DNA of 40,629 nt from Phenylobacterium deserti (GTDB lineage: Bacteria > Pseudomonadota > Alphaproteobacteria > Caulobacterales > Caulobacteraceae): assembly GCA_945859865.1 (NCBI GenBank), contig CAMAOY010000006.1, positions 1-40,629 on the forward strand. Direction: 5' to 3'. This document shows, piece after piece, positions 20,360 through 29,635 of the stretch. Position numbers and translations under genes: made by a program. Below the pieces are notes generated by a model. That model saw nothing but the letters and a program-made list of their open reading frames with translations. It did not search any database and had not been told where the DNA came from. Position 1 is the stretch's first letter. Every line of letters starts with the position of its first letter.

Positions 20360-21334
20360 TCATTTTCCGGAAGATTCCCGTGGGGGAAGGGACTCGACGA
20401 AGGCGCGGACATCCGCCGCGGAGCGATCCGGGATCTGCTCCATCGGGACGTGGCCGGCCTCCGGATAGACAATGAGCTGGGCGCCCGGGATGAGCCTGTT
20501 TAGCTCCTCGCCCACGCCGACCGGCACCACGGTGTCCTTCGCGCCGTGCATCACCAGGGTGGGAACGGAAACCCCCTTGACCGCGTCGGCCGAGGCTGAG
20601 GGCGGGCCACGGCGGCCCGCCAGGATCATCTCCCGCCGGCCCGGCGCCAGGGCGAGATCGACATAGCGGTCCACGAGGGCGGGCGTGACGAGGCTCTCAT
20701 CGACATAGGCCTTCCTGAGGCCCGGTTCGGCCAGGGGACGGGGGTCGAGGCTGCGCAGGGCGGCCCGCCCGACGGGATTGGCCATGACCCGGAAGATGGC
20801 CGGCGGCCCCTCCCCGGAGGGCGAACCGGCCTCCGTGCGGGGACGCGGTCCGACGGAGGCCACCAGGACGAGCCCCCGGAGACGGTCCGGATGCGCCAGG
20901 GCGTAGTTCCAGGACGCGCCGCCGCCCATGGAGTTCCCCGCGAGGACGAAGGGCGGGAGGCCAAGCTGGCGGGTCAGCTGGTCGATGACCTCGACCTGGC
21001 CCGGGGTCGACATCTCGTAGCCCGGAGGCGTGACGGTCAGCCCGTGCGCGGGCAGGTCCAGGGTCACCACCCGGTAGGTGGCGCCCAGCCTGGCCACCCA
21101 GGGCTCCCAAGTGTCGAGGTTGGCGGCGAAGCCGTGGACCAGCACCACGGGCGGCCCGTCCGGCCGGCCCTGGTCCCGGTAGTGGACGCTGACGCCGTTC
21201 TGCAGGGTCACGAACCGCGAGGCGGGGTTGGCGTACTTGGCCTTGAGCGTCTCGTAGGGGATGTCGCGGGCGCAGCCCGGGAGGGTCGCCGCGAGCAGGG
21301 CGGCGGCAAGGACCGCGAGGGATTTCAGCTTCAT
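20360..21334 (-). CDS. Alpha/beta hydrolase with predicted lipoprotein signal peptide
   Basis: MKLKSLAVLAAALLAATLPGCARD (signal with lipobox-like LPGC), oxyanion VLVHGFAANLDTW, nucleophile elbow GNSMGG, LVMHGAKDTVVPV, EAGHVP. ATG at 21334 preceded by GGAG; alternative ATG at 21346. Confidence 0.88.
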   Translation of the reverse strand: MKLKSLAVLAAALLAATLPGCARDIPYETLKAKYANPASRFVTLQNGVSVHYRDQGRPDGPPVVLVHGFAANLDTWEPWVARLGATYRVVTLDLPAHGLTVTPPGYEMSTPGQVEVIDQLTRQLGLPPFVLAGNSMGGGASWNYALAHPDRLRGLVLVASVGPRPRTEAGSPSGEGPPAIFRVMANPVGRAALRSLDPRPLAEPGLRKAYVDESLVTPALVDRYVDLALAPGRREMILAGRRGPPSASADAVKGVSVPTLVMHGAKDTVVPVGVGEELNRLIPGAQLIVYPEAGHVPMEQIPDRSAADVRAFVESLPPRESSGK

Positions 21335-21347
21335 GGTCTTCTCCATC

Positions 21348-22856
21348 TCAATCCAGGCCCAGCCGCACGAACTGCGACTCCGGGGCCTCGATCGCCTTGA
21401 GGGCCTCGGCAAGTCGTCGGGCGGCCTGCGTCTCCAGCGGGCTTCCCGCCAGGTTCTCAATCTCGTCCGGATCCGCGACCCGGTCGAACAGATAGTTCCC
21501 CGAGGGCCGCGTACGGGCCCAGAAGGGCAGAGCGTCGCCCGCCGCGTAGGGCTGGTGGATCACCGGTATGGCGGAGCCCGGCATGCGGTCGAGGAAGGCC
21601 CGGTGGTCGGGGGGCGGCAGGGCGATATGCCGGTCGATCATGTGGGTCGGCATGGTGGACCACCGGTTCGACATCATCGACAGGGGCGCGTTCTGGCCGG
21701 AGGGACCCCGGGCGTATTTCCATTCCCGGGTGACCAGGTGAACCTCGCGCCCCCAGACCCCGGTCAGCAGGTGATCCCGAACCGAGTCCGCCTCGCCGCG
21801 CAGGACGGGGAGGAGGGACCGGCCATGGGTACGCTGTCGGACCTTGACCCCGAACAGGTCGGCCAGGGTGGCGAACAGGTCGACGCTGGTCGTCAGGGCG
21901 TCGCAGGCGCCCGGGGCGATCCCCGGGTGGCGGATCATCAGGGGGATGTGGCCGAGGGTGTTGTAGACCGGCACGCCGGGCTTTCCCCAGATGTCCTTCT
22001 CGCCCAGGTAGTGCCCGTGGTCGGTGCACACCATGACCAGGGTGTCGTCGGCCAGTCCCTTGTCTTCGATCGCCTTGAAGACCCGCCCCAGCCAGTGGTC
22101 GATCATCGACAGCTTGGCGCCATAGCTGGCCCGCAGGCGGCGGGCGCTGGCCTCGCTCAGGACACCCTTCTCGATCGCCCCCTGCATGTAGGGCGGCCAG
22201 ATCATGGGCGGGCCCGAATAGTCGGGGTCGTACATCGAGGCCCAGGGCTCAGGCGTATCGAAGGGCTCGTGCGGGTCGAATTCGTCGATGAACAGGAAGA
22301 ACCGGTCGTGCCAGCCCGCGTTCTCCTCGATCCAGCGGGCAGCAGCGGACATGGTCCGCGGACCTGGAAAGTCCGGCTCCCCCCGGAACCAGCCCCGGCT
22401 GTCATGGTAGGGCATGTGACCCCGTCCAAAGATCGGCGCGCCCACCCAGCTGGGATCCGGCCGGGTCTTCCAGGCGTCCCCCTCGTGCCCGCGCTCGTAG
22501 GCCCAGGCGGTGAAGTCGGCGTGGTAGTTCTCGCCGCCGGTCTCGAACAGGTGGGGGTGATCCGAGATGAGCTGCGAGGCCACGCCGGCCTTGTGCAGCT
22601 CGTAGGTGATGGCGTCCTCCCAGAGCTCCACCGACCCCCAGGCCCGCCAGAGGAAGTCCAGGGCGCCGCAGAGGATGTCGTGGCGCGCCGGCATGCAGGG
22701 CAGGGAGCCCGTATGGTGGTTGTCGAACCGGACCGCGGTGCGTGCGAAGCCGTCGAGATTGGGGGTGGCGAACTCGGTACCGCCATAGGCTCCCAGCATA
22801 TGCCGGTTCAGGCTGTCCAGCAGGATGACGACCGCATTCCTCGGCGTGGCGACCAT
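21348..22856 (-). CDS. Type I (formylglycine) sulfatase family protein
   Basis: NAVVILLDSLNRHMLGAYGG (metal-binding DS), CxPxR motif SLPCMPARHDILCG, TDHGHYLGEKDIWGKPG. ATG at 22856 with purine-rich RBS; ORF-track start 22880 is TTG. Confidence 0.9.
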   Translation of the reverse strand: MVATPRNAVVILLDSLNRHMLGAYGGTEFATPNLDGFARTAVRFDNHHTGSLPCMPARHDILCGALDFLWRAWGSVELWEDAITYELHKAGVASQLISDHPHLFETGGENYHADFTAWAYERGHEGDAWKTRPDPSWVGAPIFGRGHMPYHDSRGWFRGEPDFPGPRTMSAAARWIEENAGWHDRFFLFIDEFDPHEPFDTPEPWASMYDPDYSGPPMIWPPYMQGAIEKGVLSEASARRLRASYGAKLSMIDHWLGRVFKAIEDKGLADDTLVMVCTDHGHYLGEKDIWGKPGVPVYNTLGHIPLMIRHPGIAPGACDALTTSVDLFATLADLFGVKVRQRTHGRSLLPVLRGEADSVRDHLLTGVWGREVHLVTREWKYARGPSGQNAPLSMMSNRWSTMPTHMIDRHIALPPPDHRAFLDRMPGSAIPVIHQPYAAGDALPFWARTRPSGNYLFDRVADPDEIENLAGSPLETQAARRLAEALKAIEAPESQFVRLGLD

Positions 22857-22905
22857 GCCCTTCCCCCTCCCGAAGACCAACGACGGGGCGAAGGCCCCGG
22901 CGGCG

Positions 22906-23640
22906 TCAGGTGAACTGTTCCCCGAGGTAGACGCGCCGAACCTCGGGATTGTCGACGATCTCGGCGGGCGTGCCCTCCATCAGGAGCTCCCCGGCATGGA
23001 TGATGGCCGCCCGGTCGATGATGTCCAGCGTCTCGCGGACATTGTGGTCGGTGATCATGATGCCGATCCCGCGGGCCTTCAGGTAACCGATCACCTCGCG
23101 GATGTCGGCAATGGCCAGGGGGTCGATCCCGGCGAAGGGCTCATCCAGCAGCATGTAGGCCGGCTCGGAAGCCAGGGCGCGGGCGATTTCGACGCGCCGT
23201 CGCTCGCCACCGGACAGGGAGATGGCGGGAGACTTGCGCAGGTGGTCGATCCGGAGATCACCGAGCAGCCCGGCGACGGTCTCGCGGGCCTTGCGCGGGT
23301 CGGGCTCGCGCAGTTCCACGATCGCCATGACGTTTTCCTCGACCGTCATGCCCCGGAAGATGGATGGCTCCTGAGGCAGGTACCCCAGGCCCATGCGCGC
23401 ACGTTGGTACATGGGCTGGGCAGTGATGTTCTCCCCGTCCAGCCAGATCGCGCCCTCGTCGGCGGCGACCAGTCCGGTGATCATGTAGAAGCAGGTGGTC
23501 TTGCCGGCTCCGTTCGGACCCAGCAGCCCCTTAACCTCACCCCGGCCGAGGCGCAGGGACACGCCCTTGACCACGGCGCGGCCGCGGTAGGTCTTGCCGA
23601 TCCGATCGACGACCAGGCCTTCCTGGACAGGAGCCTCCAT
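22906..23640 (-). CDS. lptB: LPS export ABC transporter ATP-binding protein LptB
   Basis: Walker A LGPNGAGKTTCFY, signature LSGGERRRVEIARAL, LLDEPFAGIDP; next to lptA/lptC. Confidence 0.96.
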   Translation of the reverse strand: MEAPVQEGLVVDRIGKTYRGRAVVKGVSLRLGRGEVKGLLGPNGAGKTTCFYMITGLVAADEGAIWLDGENITAQPMYQRARMGLGYLPQEPSIFRGMTVEENVMAIVELREPDPRKARETVAGLLGDLRIDHLRKSPAISLSGGERRRVEIARALASEPAYMLLDEPFAGIDPLAIADIREVIGYLKARGIGIMITDHNVRETLDIIDRAAIIHAGELLMEGTPAEIVDNPEVRRVYLGEQFT

Positions 23641-23649
23641 GCCCCGACC

Positions 23650-24201
23650 CTACTTAGGCGCGTCGGGCTTGGCGCCCGGATAGATGACGGTGCGGACCCG
23701 GCGGCCGGAGCGTTCCCCGCCCCCCTCCATACGCGCGTCCCCGCTGACCGTGTTCACCACCAGGCGCTCTCCCTTCATGACGTCCTGACCGCGGGAGGCG
23801 GCGACCGAGCCGGTGACGGTGAGCGTCTGGGCCTTGGCATCGTAGACGGCCTTGTCGCCGCGAACCCTCTGCTCGGGGGTCACGTAGAACACCGATCCCG
23901 TCGCCTCCATCCGCAGGAGATCGCTGCTGCAGCTGTTCTTGCCGCCGCCGGGGGGTGCCGGGGCGTAGAGAATCCTGAGTTCATTTGCCCGCAGGCGGCT
24001 GGTCTCCTGCAGGGCCTCGGCCCCGCCGCTATAGACGGCGGAACACTGGCTGTTCACCAGTTCCAGCTGGTCGGCAGTGATGTCGACGGGGGCCTTGGAA
24101 TTGCGGGCCAGCTGGGCCTGGGCGACAGGTGCCGCGGCCAGTCCGAGGGACAGGGCAACGATTGCCGCCGCCGTCCGGACGCTGTGATGAAGGCTGGTCA
24201 T
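23650..24201 (-). CDS. lptA: LptA/OstA family LPS transport periplasmic protein
   Basis: Signal peptide, APVDITADQLELVNSQCSAVYSGGAEALQETSRLRANELRILY; OstA-like beta-jellyroll, adjacent to lptB. Confidence 0.88.
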   Translation of the reverse strand: MTSLHHSVRTAAAIVALSLGLAAAPVAQAQLARNSKAPVDITADQLELVNSQCSAVYSGGAEALQETSRLRANELRILYAPAPPGGGKNSCSSDLLRMEATGSVFYVTPEQRVRGDKAVYDAKAQTLTVTGSVAASRGQDVMKGERLVVNTVSGDARMEGGGERSGRRVRTVIYPGAKPDAPK

Positions 24202-24216
24202 CGCTTGTTCCCGCGC

Positions 24217-24843
24217 TTAGGGCCCGGACCTCGGCTCCAGGCGGGTGGAGACCCCGCCGCCGAACACCAGACGGTCGCCCTTGTCGTATACGCCATAGGA
24301 CTTCGCATTGATTTCGCCAAGCGAACCCACGCCCTGGATAGTGCCGTCGCCCACGAGTTCACCCAGCGCCGTGTCGAAGGTCGAGGCCCCGGTCAGGAAG
24401 CTGACATCGCCGCCGTTCAGCCGGACATCACCGGTCAACTTCAGGAGATGCCTCGATTCGTTGTAGTCCCCCGTCTTCGAGGAGACCCGGATCGGTTCCG
24501 CAGGGTCCCGGCGGAGCACGAGCACCGGCTGGTCGAGCAGGACCCGGTCATAGTCCTTGGGATCGCGCGTGGCCGTGCGGGCCGTGAGGGTAAAGGGCCG
24601 GCCCTTCCGGTCCTGGCCGACGAAGCGCGGATTGACGAGCTGGATCGACGCCCCCGCCTCTACCGGCCGGGCGCGAGGGGCGGCGAACAGGGCGCGGACG
24701 AGATAGCCGGCGAGGACGAGGAAGATCAGCACGACCAGGGCCGGGAGGAGCCGTCTCAGGCCCTGGACGCGGCGGGAGCGCCGTCGCCAGGCCACACCCT
24801 CGCGGGTCCGGCGGCCGGCTGCAGGAAGGGCCGCTTGCCTCAT
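24217..24843 (-). CDS. lptC: LPS export ABC transporter periplasmic protein LptC
   Basis: Single N-terminal TM segment LLPALVVLIFLVLAGYLVRALF; NPRFVGQDRKGRPFTLTARTA; position before lptA. Confidence 0.87.
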   Translation of the reverse strand: MRQAALPAAGRRTREGVAWRRRSRRVQGLRRLLPALVVLIFLVLAGYLVRALFAAPRARPVEAGASIQLVNPRFVGQDRKGRPFTLTARTATRDPKDYDRVLLDQPVLVLRRDPAEPIRVSSKTGDYNESRHLLKLTGDVRLNGGDVSFLTGASTFDTALGELVGDGTIQGVGSLGEINAKSYGVYDKGDRLVFGGGVSTRLEPRSGP

Positions 24844-24864
24844 GTCCTGACGCCGACGGCGGGC

Positions 24865-25482
24865 TCAGGCATGGGCGAAGATGTCCATGTCCTCCCACCC
24901 CTCAACGTCGAGAAGGGCGCGGTGGGGGAGGAACCGGAAGCAGGCCTCGGCAAGCTCGGCCCGACCCTCCCGGCGAAGCATGTCGTCCAGCCGCTCGCGC
25001 AGGCGGTGAAGGTGCAGGACATCAGACGCCGCATAGGCGATCTGTTCCGGGGTCAGGGTGGTCGCGCCCCAGTCCGAGCTCTGCTGGACCTTGGACATTT
25101 CGACGCCCAGCAGTTCCCGGGACAGGTCCTTCAGTCCATGCTTGTCGGTATAGGTCCGGGCCAGCTTGGAGGCGATCTTGGTGCAGTAGACCGGCGTTGT
25201 CAGGACCCCCAGGTGGAGGTGGAACATGGCGATGTCGAACCGCCCGAAATGCAGAATCTTGGTCACCGCAGGATCGGCCAGGAGGGCCTTCAGGTTCGGC
25301 GCCGCATAGTCGGCCCGGGACAGCTGGACCAGGTGCGCATCACCATCGCCCGCCGACAGCTGGACCACGCAGAGCGGGTCGCGGCCGAGCCTCAGTCCCA
25401 TGGTCTCGGAGTCGACGGCCACAGACGCTGCGCCGCCGAAGAGCCCGTCGGGAAGATCGCCTTGATGAAGAAAGTTCGCCAC
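24865..25482 (-). CDS. rnd: Ribonuclease D-like 3'-5' exonuclease
   Basis: VAVDSETMGL (DEDD motif), KILHFGRFDIAMF, YCTKIASKLARTYTDKHGLKDLSRELLGVEMSK. Confidence 0.9.
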   Translation of the reverse strand: MANFLHQGDLPDGLFGGAASVAVDSETMGLRLGRDPLCVVQLSAGDGDAHLVQLSRADYAAPNLKALLADPAVTKILHFGRFDIAMFHLHLGVLTTPVYCTKIASKLARTYTDKHGLKDLSRELLGVEMSKVQQSSDWGATTLTPEQIAYAASDVLHLHRLRERLDDMLRREGRAELAEACFRFLPHRALLDVEGWEDMDIFAHA

Positions 25483-25531
25483 GGTCCGCCGTCTCCGCCG
25501 GTTGAATGTGAAGCGTCCCCAGGGGGGACGG

Positions 25532-25618
<87 letters not shown>

Positions 25619-25769
25619 CCGATCCGTCGGACCGTGCGAGGGCGCTTCCTTAGGGCCAAGTCCGGGTCCGGTCAACGACCATGCGCGGGACAGGGTGGGT
25701 GGCGATTGCAGCGCGGACGGGCATCGTCTATCCCCAGGCCCTGAACTTGCGCCTTGGAGCCTTGGAGTC

Positions 25770-26744
25770 ATGCCAGACTTGGTCACCGTGTTTGGGGGTT
25801 CCGGTTTCATCGGGACGCAGATCGTCCGGGCCCTTGCCCGCCGGGGTGCCCGGGTCCGGGTGGCTGTGCGCCAGCCGCATCTGGCCCACGCCATGCGGCT
25901 GATGGGCGACGTCGGCCAGGTGGAGGTCGTCCAGGCCAATATCCGCAATGCGGACTCCGTCGCCCGCGCCGTCGAGGGCGCCGATGCCGTGATCAACCTG
26001 GTGGGGCTTCTCTACGAGACCGGGCGCCAGACCTTCCGGTCGGTCCACGTGGAGGCGGCGGCGATCATCGCCCGGGCCGCAGCGGCGGCCGGCGCCCGAC
26101 TGACCCACATGTCCGCCCTCGGCGCCGACGCCGACTCGCCAGCCCGGTACGCCCGCACCAAGGCGGAGGGCGAGGCCGAAGTCCGCGCCATCCTGCCTAC
26201 GGCGGTCATCCTGCGACCCTCCATCGTGTTCGGCCCGGGGGACGACTTCTTCAACAAGTTCGCCGAGATGGCGGTGATCAGCCCCGCCCTGCCCCTGATC
26301 GGAGGCGGGCGCACCCGTTTCCAGCCCGTCTATGTGGGCGACGTCGCCAGCGCCGCGGCGGAGGTGACCCTGGACCCGCGCCACGCCAGCCAGACTTTCG
26401 AGCTGGGCGGCCCCGGGGTCTTCACCTTCCGCGAGATCCTCGACCTGATCCAGAAGGAGACCGGGCGGCGGCGGCTCTATGCGCCCCTGCCCTTCCCCCT
26501 GGCCGGGCTGGTCGGGACCCTCTGCTGGCCCTTCACCCTGACGCCAGTCGCCCCGCCCCTGACCGCCGACCAGGTCCGCCTGCTCCGGTCCGACAACATC
26601 CTGTCCGGAGAGGCCCCGGGCCTGTCGGACCTCGGCATCGTCCCCGAGACGGTCGAGGCCGTGCTGCCAACCTATCTCTACCGGTTCCGCAAGGGCGGGC
26701 AGTTTGCTGCGGACACCGCCCCCGGCGCGGGCCAGTCGGCCTGA
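25770..26744 (+). CDS. Complex I NDUFA9 subunit-like family protein (NAD(P)-binding SDR/epimerase)
   Basis: MPDLVTVFGGSGFIGTQIVRALARRG Rossmann motif; AVINLVGLLYETGRQTF; LRPSIVFGPGDDFFNKFA; ATG at 25770. Confidence 0.88.
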   Translation: MPDLVTVFGGSGFIGTQIVRALARRGARVRVAVRQPHLAHAMRLMGDVGQVEVVQANIRNADSVARAVEGADAVINLVGLLYETGRQTFRSVHVEAAAIIARAAAAAGARLTHMSALGADADSPARYARTKAEGEAEVRAILPTAVILRPSIVFGPGDDFFNKFAEMAVISPALPLIGGGRTRFQPVYVGDVASAAAEVTLDPRHASQTFELGGPGVFTFREILDLIQKETGRRRLYAPLPFPLAGLVGTLCWPFTLTPVAPPLTADQVRLLRSDNILSGEAPGLSDLGIVPETVEAVLPTYLYRFRKGGQFAADTAPGAGQSA

Positions 26745-26747
26745 CCG

Positions 26748-27548
26748 TCAGGTCTGGGACAAAAGGACCAGTCCCGCCGCCCCGACCAGGATGCGCCACC
26801 AGCCGAAGGGCGCGAAGCCCCGGCGGCTGACGAAGTCGAGCATCACTTTTGCGACGGCGTAGCCGACCACCAGGCTCACCCCGAAGCCGAGGACCAGGAG
26901 ACCCAGGCGGTCGCCGTGCAGGGACTGGCGGTTGGACCAGAAGTCCAGGACGAAGGCACCGGCCATGGTCGGCATGGCCAGGAAGAAGGAGAACTCGGCG
27001 GCGGCCCGCTTCTCCACGCCCAGCAGCATGGCCCCGACGATGGTCCCTCCCGAGCGGGAGACGCCGGGGATTATGGCGAGGGTCTGGAAGAGGCCGACCA
27101 GCAGGGAGGTCTTCAGGCTCAGCGCCATGGCGTCGGTCTCCCGGGGGGCGGGCGCCCGGCGGTCGATGACCAGGAGGACCAGGCCTCCGAGGATCAGGGA
27201 GACGCAGATCAGCCTCGGGCTCAGGAAGAGCACGTCCTTGATGACGTCATGCAGCAGGGCGCCAACCAGGGCACCCGGCAGGAAGGCCACGAGGACCGAA
27301 AGGGCGAAGTGGCGCGAGCGCTGGGAGGTCGGCAGAGTCATCAGGACCGCCCAGAGGCGCCGAAAGTAGAGGGCGACGACGCCCAGTATGGCGCCCAGCT
27401 GGATCAGGACGATGAAGGTGTCCCAGAAGCCCGGGGGCAGGCCCAGGGCGGTCTTCGCCAGCAGCAGGTGCCCGGTGGACGAGACCGGGATGAATTCCGT
27501 CAGCCCCTCGACCACGCCCAGGATGATGGCGGAAATCCAGTCAGGCAC
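26748..27548 (-). CDS. uppP: Undecaprenyl-diphosphate phosphatase
   Basis: GVVEGLTEFIPVSSTGHLLLA and IIPGVSRSGGTI motifs, multiple TM segments. Confidence 0.96.
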   Translation of the reverse strand: MPDWISAIILGVVEGLTEFIPVSSTGHLLLAKTALGLPPGFWDTFIVLIQLGAILGVVALYFRRLWAVLMTLPTSQRSRHFALSVLVAFLPGALVGALLHDVIKDVLFLSPRLICVSLILGGLVLLVIDRRAPAPRETDAMALSLKTSLLVGLFQTLAIIPGVSRSGGTIVGAMLLGVEKRAAAEFSFFLAMPTMAGAFVLDFWSNRQSLHGDRLGLLVLGFGVSLVVGYAVAKVMLDFVSRRGFAPFGWWRILVGAAGLVLLSQT

Positions 27549-28113
27549 GGGCGGCTCCTGAGGCGGTGTCCGCCCGGCGGTCGAGCGGATAGCTGCGCTC
27601 GAGGCGATAGCGTGATCCGTCCGGGCCGCGCCAGCTTGAATAGAGGCCGAAACGGTCCACCCTCAGGCCGGGAACCGTCAGGGACTCGGCGAAGGACAGC
27701 CAATGGGCCACGGCCTGAGGCGGCAGCCGGTTCAGGTAGGCCAGGGTGACGTGCGGGGTGTAGGCGCGCACTTCCGCCGGCAGGCCCGCCCGCTGCTTAG
27801 CGATCTCGCAGGCCTGCGCCAGCTGCAAGAGCGGCCCGGTGGGCGTTACACGGGCCCAGACGGCGTGGATGTCCCGCCCCTCCCCAAAGGCACCGGCGCC
27901 GGCGAGATCAAGGAACAGGGGCGCCCCGCAGATCTGCCCGAGCTGGGAGGCAAGCTCGTCGGCCAGATCCTCGCGCAGGTCGCCGGCGAACTTCAGGGTG
28001 ACATGCAGGGCCTCCCGGGGCCGCCAGTCCGCTCCGTCCAGGCCCTGCTGGAAGGTCTCGAGGGCATCGGCCGCCTCGTCGGGCAGGGCCAGGGCGGCAA
28101 AGAGGCGGATCAT
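27541..28113 (-). CDS. thpR: RNA 2',3'-cyclic phosphodiesterase (2H family)
   Basis: MIRLFAALALPDEAADAL; two HxTx motifs (ALHVTLKFAG, YTPHVTLAYL); ATG at 28113. Confidence 0.92.
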   Translation of the reverse strand: MIRLFAALALPDEAADALETFQQGLDGADWRPREALHVTLKFAGDLREDLADELASQLGQICGAPLFLDLAGAGAFGEGRDIHAVWARVTPTGPLLQLAQACEIAKQRAGLPAEVRAYTPHVTLAYLNRLPPQAVAHWLSFAESLTVPGLRVDRFGLYSSWRGPDGSRYRLERSYPLDRRADTASGAARA

Positions 28114-28140
28114 TTTGCCAAGCCTACCGTCGGTGCCGGC

Positions 28141-28169
28141 TTGCACAAGACGGTTAAGGTCATGATATT
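28141..28169 (+). promoter_or_regulatory. Candidate sigma70-like promoter of the Bax inhibitor-1 family gene (TTGCAC-17 bp-GATATT)
   Basis: By-eye weak match in the divergent thpR/Bax inhibitor intergenic region. Confidence 0.25.
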
Positions 28170-28214
28170 CATGTCTGCGCCCAATCCGGGCGTTTGGGAG
28201 AGGACCTTCCTTCG

Positions 28215-28967
28215 ATGAGCGACTTCAATCGCGGATCGGCCCGTCCGGTCATTGTGGACCGCGCCGACATGGCCGTCGACGCCGGCCTGCGCCAGTTCAT
28301 GCTCGGCGTTTACAACAAGGTTGCCCTGGGCCTGGTGGTCTCTGCGGCCATGGCCTGGCTGACGGGCATGTTCCCCCCGGTCCGTGACCTGATGTTCAAG
28401 GTCGCGGCCGACGGCCGCTTGGCCGGTATGACCCCCGTAGGCTACATCGTCGCCTTCGCGCCCATGGCGATCATCCTGTTCACCAGCTTCGGCCGGGGCG
28501 GACAGACGCCCCGTGGTGCCGCCATCGCCTACTGGAGCATCGTGGTGCTGATGGGCGCCTCCATGGGCCTCCTGGCCCTCCTGTACACTGGCGCGGCCCT
28601 GGCCCAGACCTTCCTGATCACCGCAGCGGCCTTCGCAGGCCTGTCCGGGTTCGGCTACGTCACCAAGCGGGACCTTTCGGGTCTGGGCAGCTTCCTGATC
28701 GTCGGCCTGATCGGACTGGTCATCGCGTCCCTGGTGAACATGTTCCTGAACCTACCGATGATGAGCTTCATCATCAGCATTCTGGGCGTCTTGATCTTCG
28801 CGGGCCTGATCGCCTTCGATACCCAGCGCCTCAAGCTGATGTACTACGACCTGGGTGGCGACGCGGGCTCCACGGCCGTGGCGACCAACTTCGGGGCGCT
28901 GAGCCTGTACCTGAACTTCATCAACCTGTTCCAGTTCCTGCTGAGCCTGTTCGGCGCCCGCCGCTAG
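28215..28967 (+). CDS. Bax inhibitor-1/YccA (YbhL-like) family membrane protein
   Basis: VDAGLRQFMLGVYNKVALGLVVSAAMAWL, seven hydrophobic segments, FDTQRLKLMYYD; ATG at 28215. Confidence 0.93.
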   Translation: MSDFNRGSARPVIVDRADMAVDAGLRQFMLGVYNKVALGLVVSAAMAWLTGMFPPVRDLMFKVAADGRLAGMTPVGYIVAFAPMAIILFTSFGRGGQTPRGAAIAYWSIVVLMGASMGLLALLYTGAALAQTFLITAAAFAGLSGFGYVTKRDLSGLGSFLIVGLIGLVIASLVNMFLNLPMMSFIISILGVLIFAGLIAFDTQRLKLMYYDLGGDAGSTAVATNFGALSLYLNFINLFQFLLSLFGARR

Positions 28968-28996
28968 GCGGACGGGACCAGGCACCCAGACACCGA

Positions 28997-29026
28997 CCCC
29001 GGCGGGCAACCGCCGGGGTTTTTCTT
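28997..29026 (+). terminator. Rho-independent terminator of the Bax inhibitor family gene
   Basis: CCCCGGCGG-GCAAC-CGCCGGGG-TTTTTCTTT. Confidence 0.88.
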
Positions 29027-29047
29027 TGAGACTCAGTCCAGCGAGCC

Positions 29048-29383
29048 TCAGTCCACCACCCGGAAACGCCGGGAGTCGAAGAGGGTCAGGACCTGCGCCA
29101 GGTCGTGCCCGCGCTTGAGGATCATGCCGCCCTCCCCGATCACCGCCCAGGCGCCTTGCTTGCGGGCCATGGAGGGGCGCTTTTCGATCCGGTAGGCGGG
29201 CGCCTCGGAGGCGCGGCGGAAGACCGAGAAGACACAGGCGTCCGGCAGGGGGTCGATGGCGTAGTCCTTCCACTCCCCGGCGGCGACCATCCGGCCATAG
29301 AGGTTCAGGATGCGGGTGAACTCAGCCCGCTCGAAGAAGACGCGTCCGGGAGGACCGCCTGTGGGAAAGGGTTCCGCCGCCAT
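29048..29383 (-). CDS. DUF2794 domain-containing protein
   Basis: FERAEFTRILNLYGRMVAAGEWKDYAIDPLPDACVFSVFRRASEAPAYRIEKRP; family recognised from sequence. Confidence 0.82.
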   Translation of the reverse strand: MAAEPFPTGGPPGRVFFERAEFTRILNLYGRMVAAGEWKDYAIDPLPDACVFSVFRRASEAPAYRIEKRPSMARKQGAWAVIGEGGMILKRGHDLAQVLTLFDSRRFRVVD

Positions 29384-29635
29384 GGGGGAAGGTTAGCCTC
29401 CCCGCGCCGTCCGGGGCAATCCTCGGGAACCTGGAGGATCCCGCCGCGAAATGACCTTATTTCGGACAAGCGCCCGCCAGATCCGCATCGGAATGTGCAG
29501 GCGTCGGTTGGCCGGACCTGAGCTTCGGGTATCTGAACAGCCCCCCCAGCCCCCGCCTGGAGCCGGGCCGCCGGGCCAGCCGACACCCCTCCACGCATCG
29601 CAGGACGTCGCCTCAGCCCTGTCTGAGGGCTCGGC

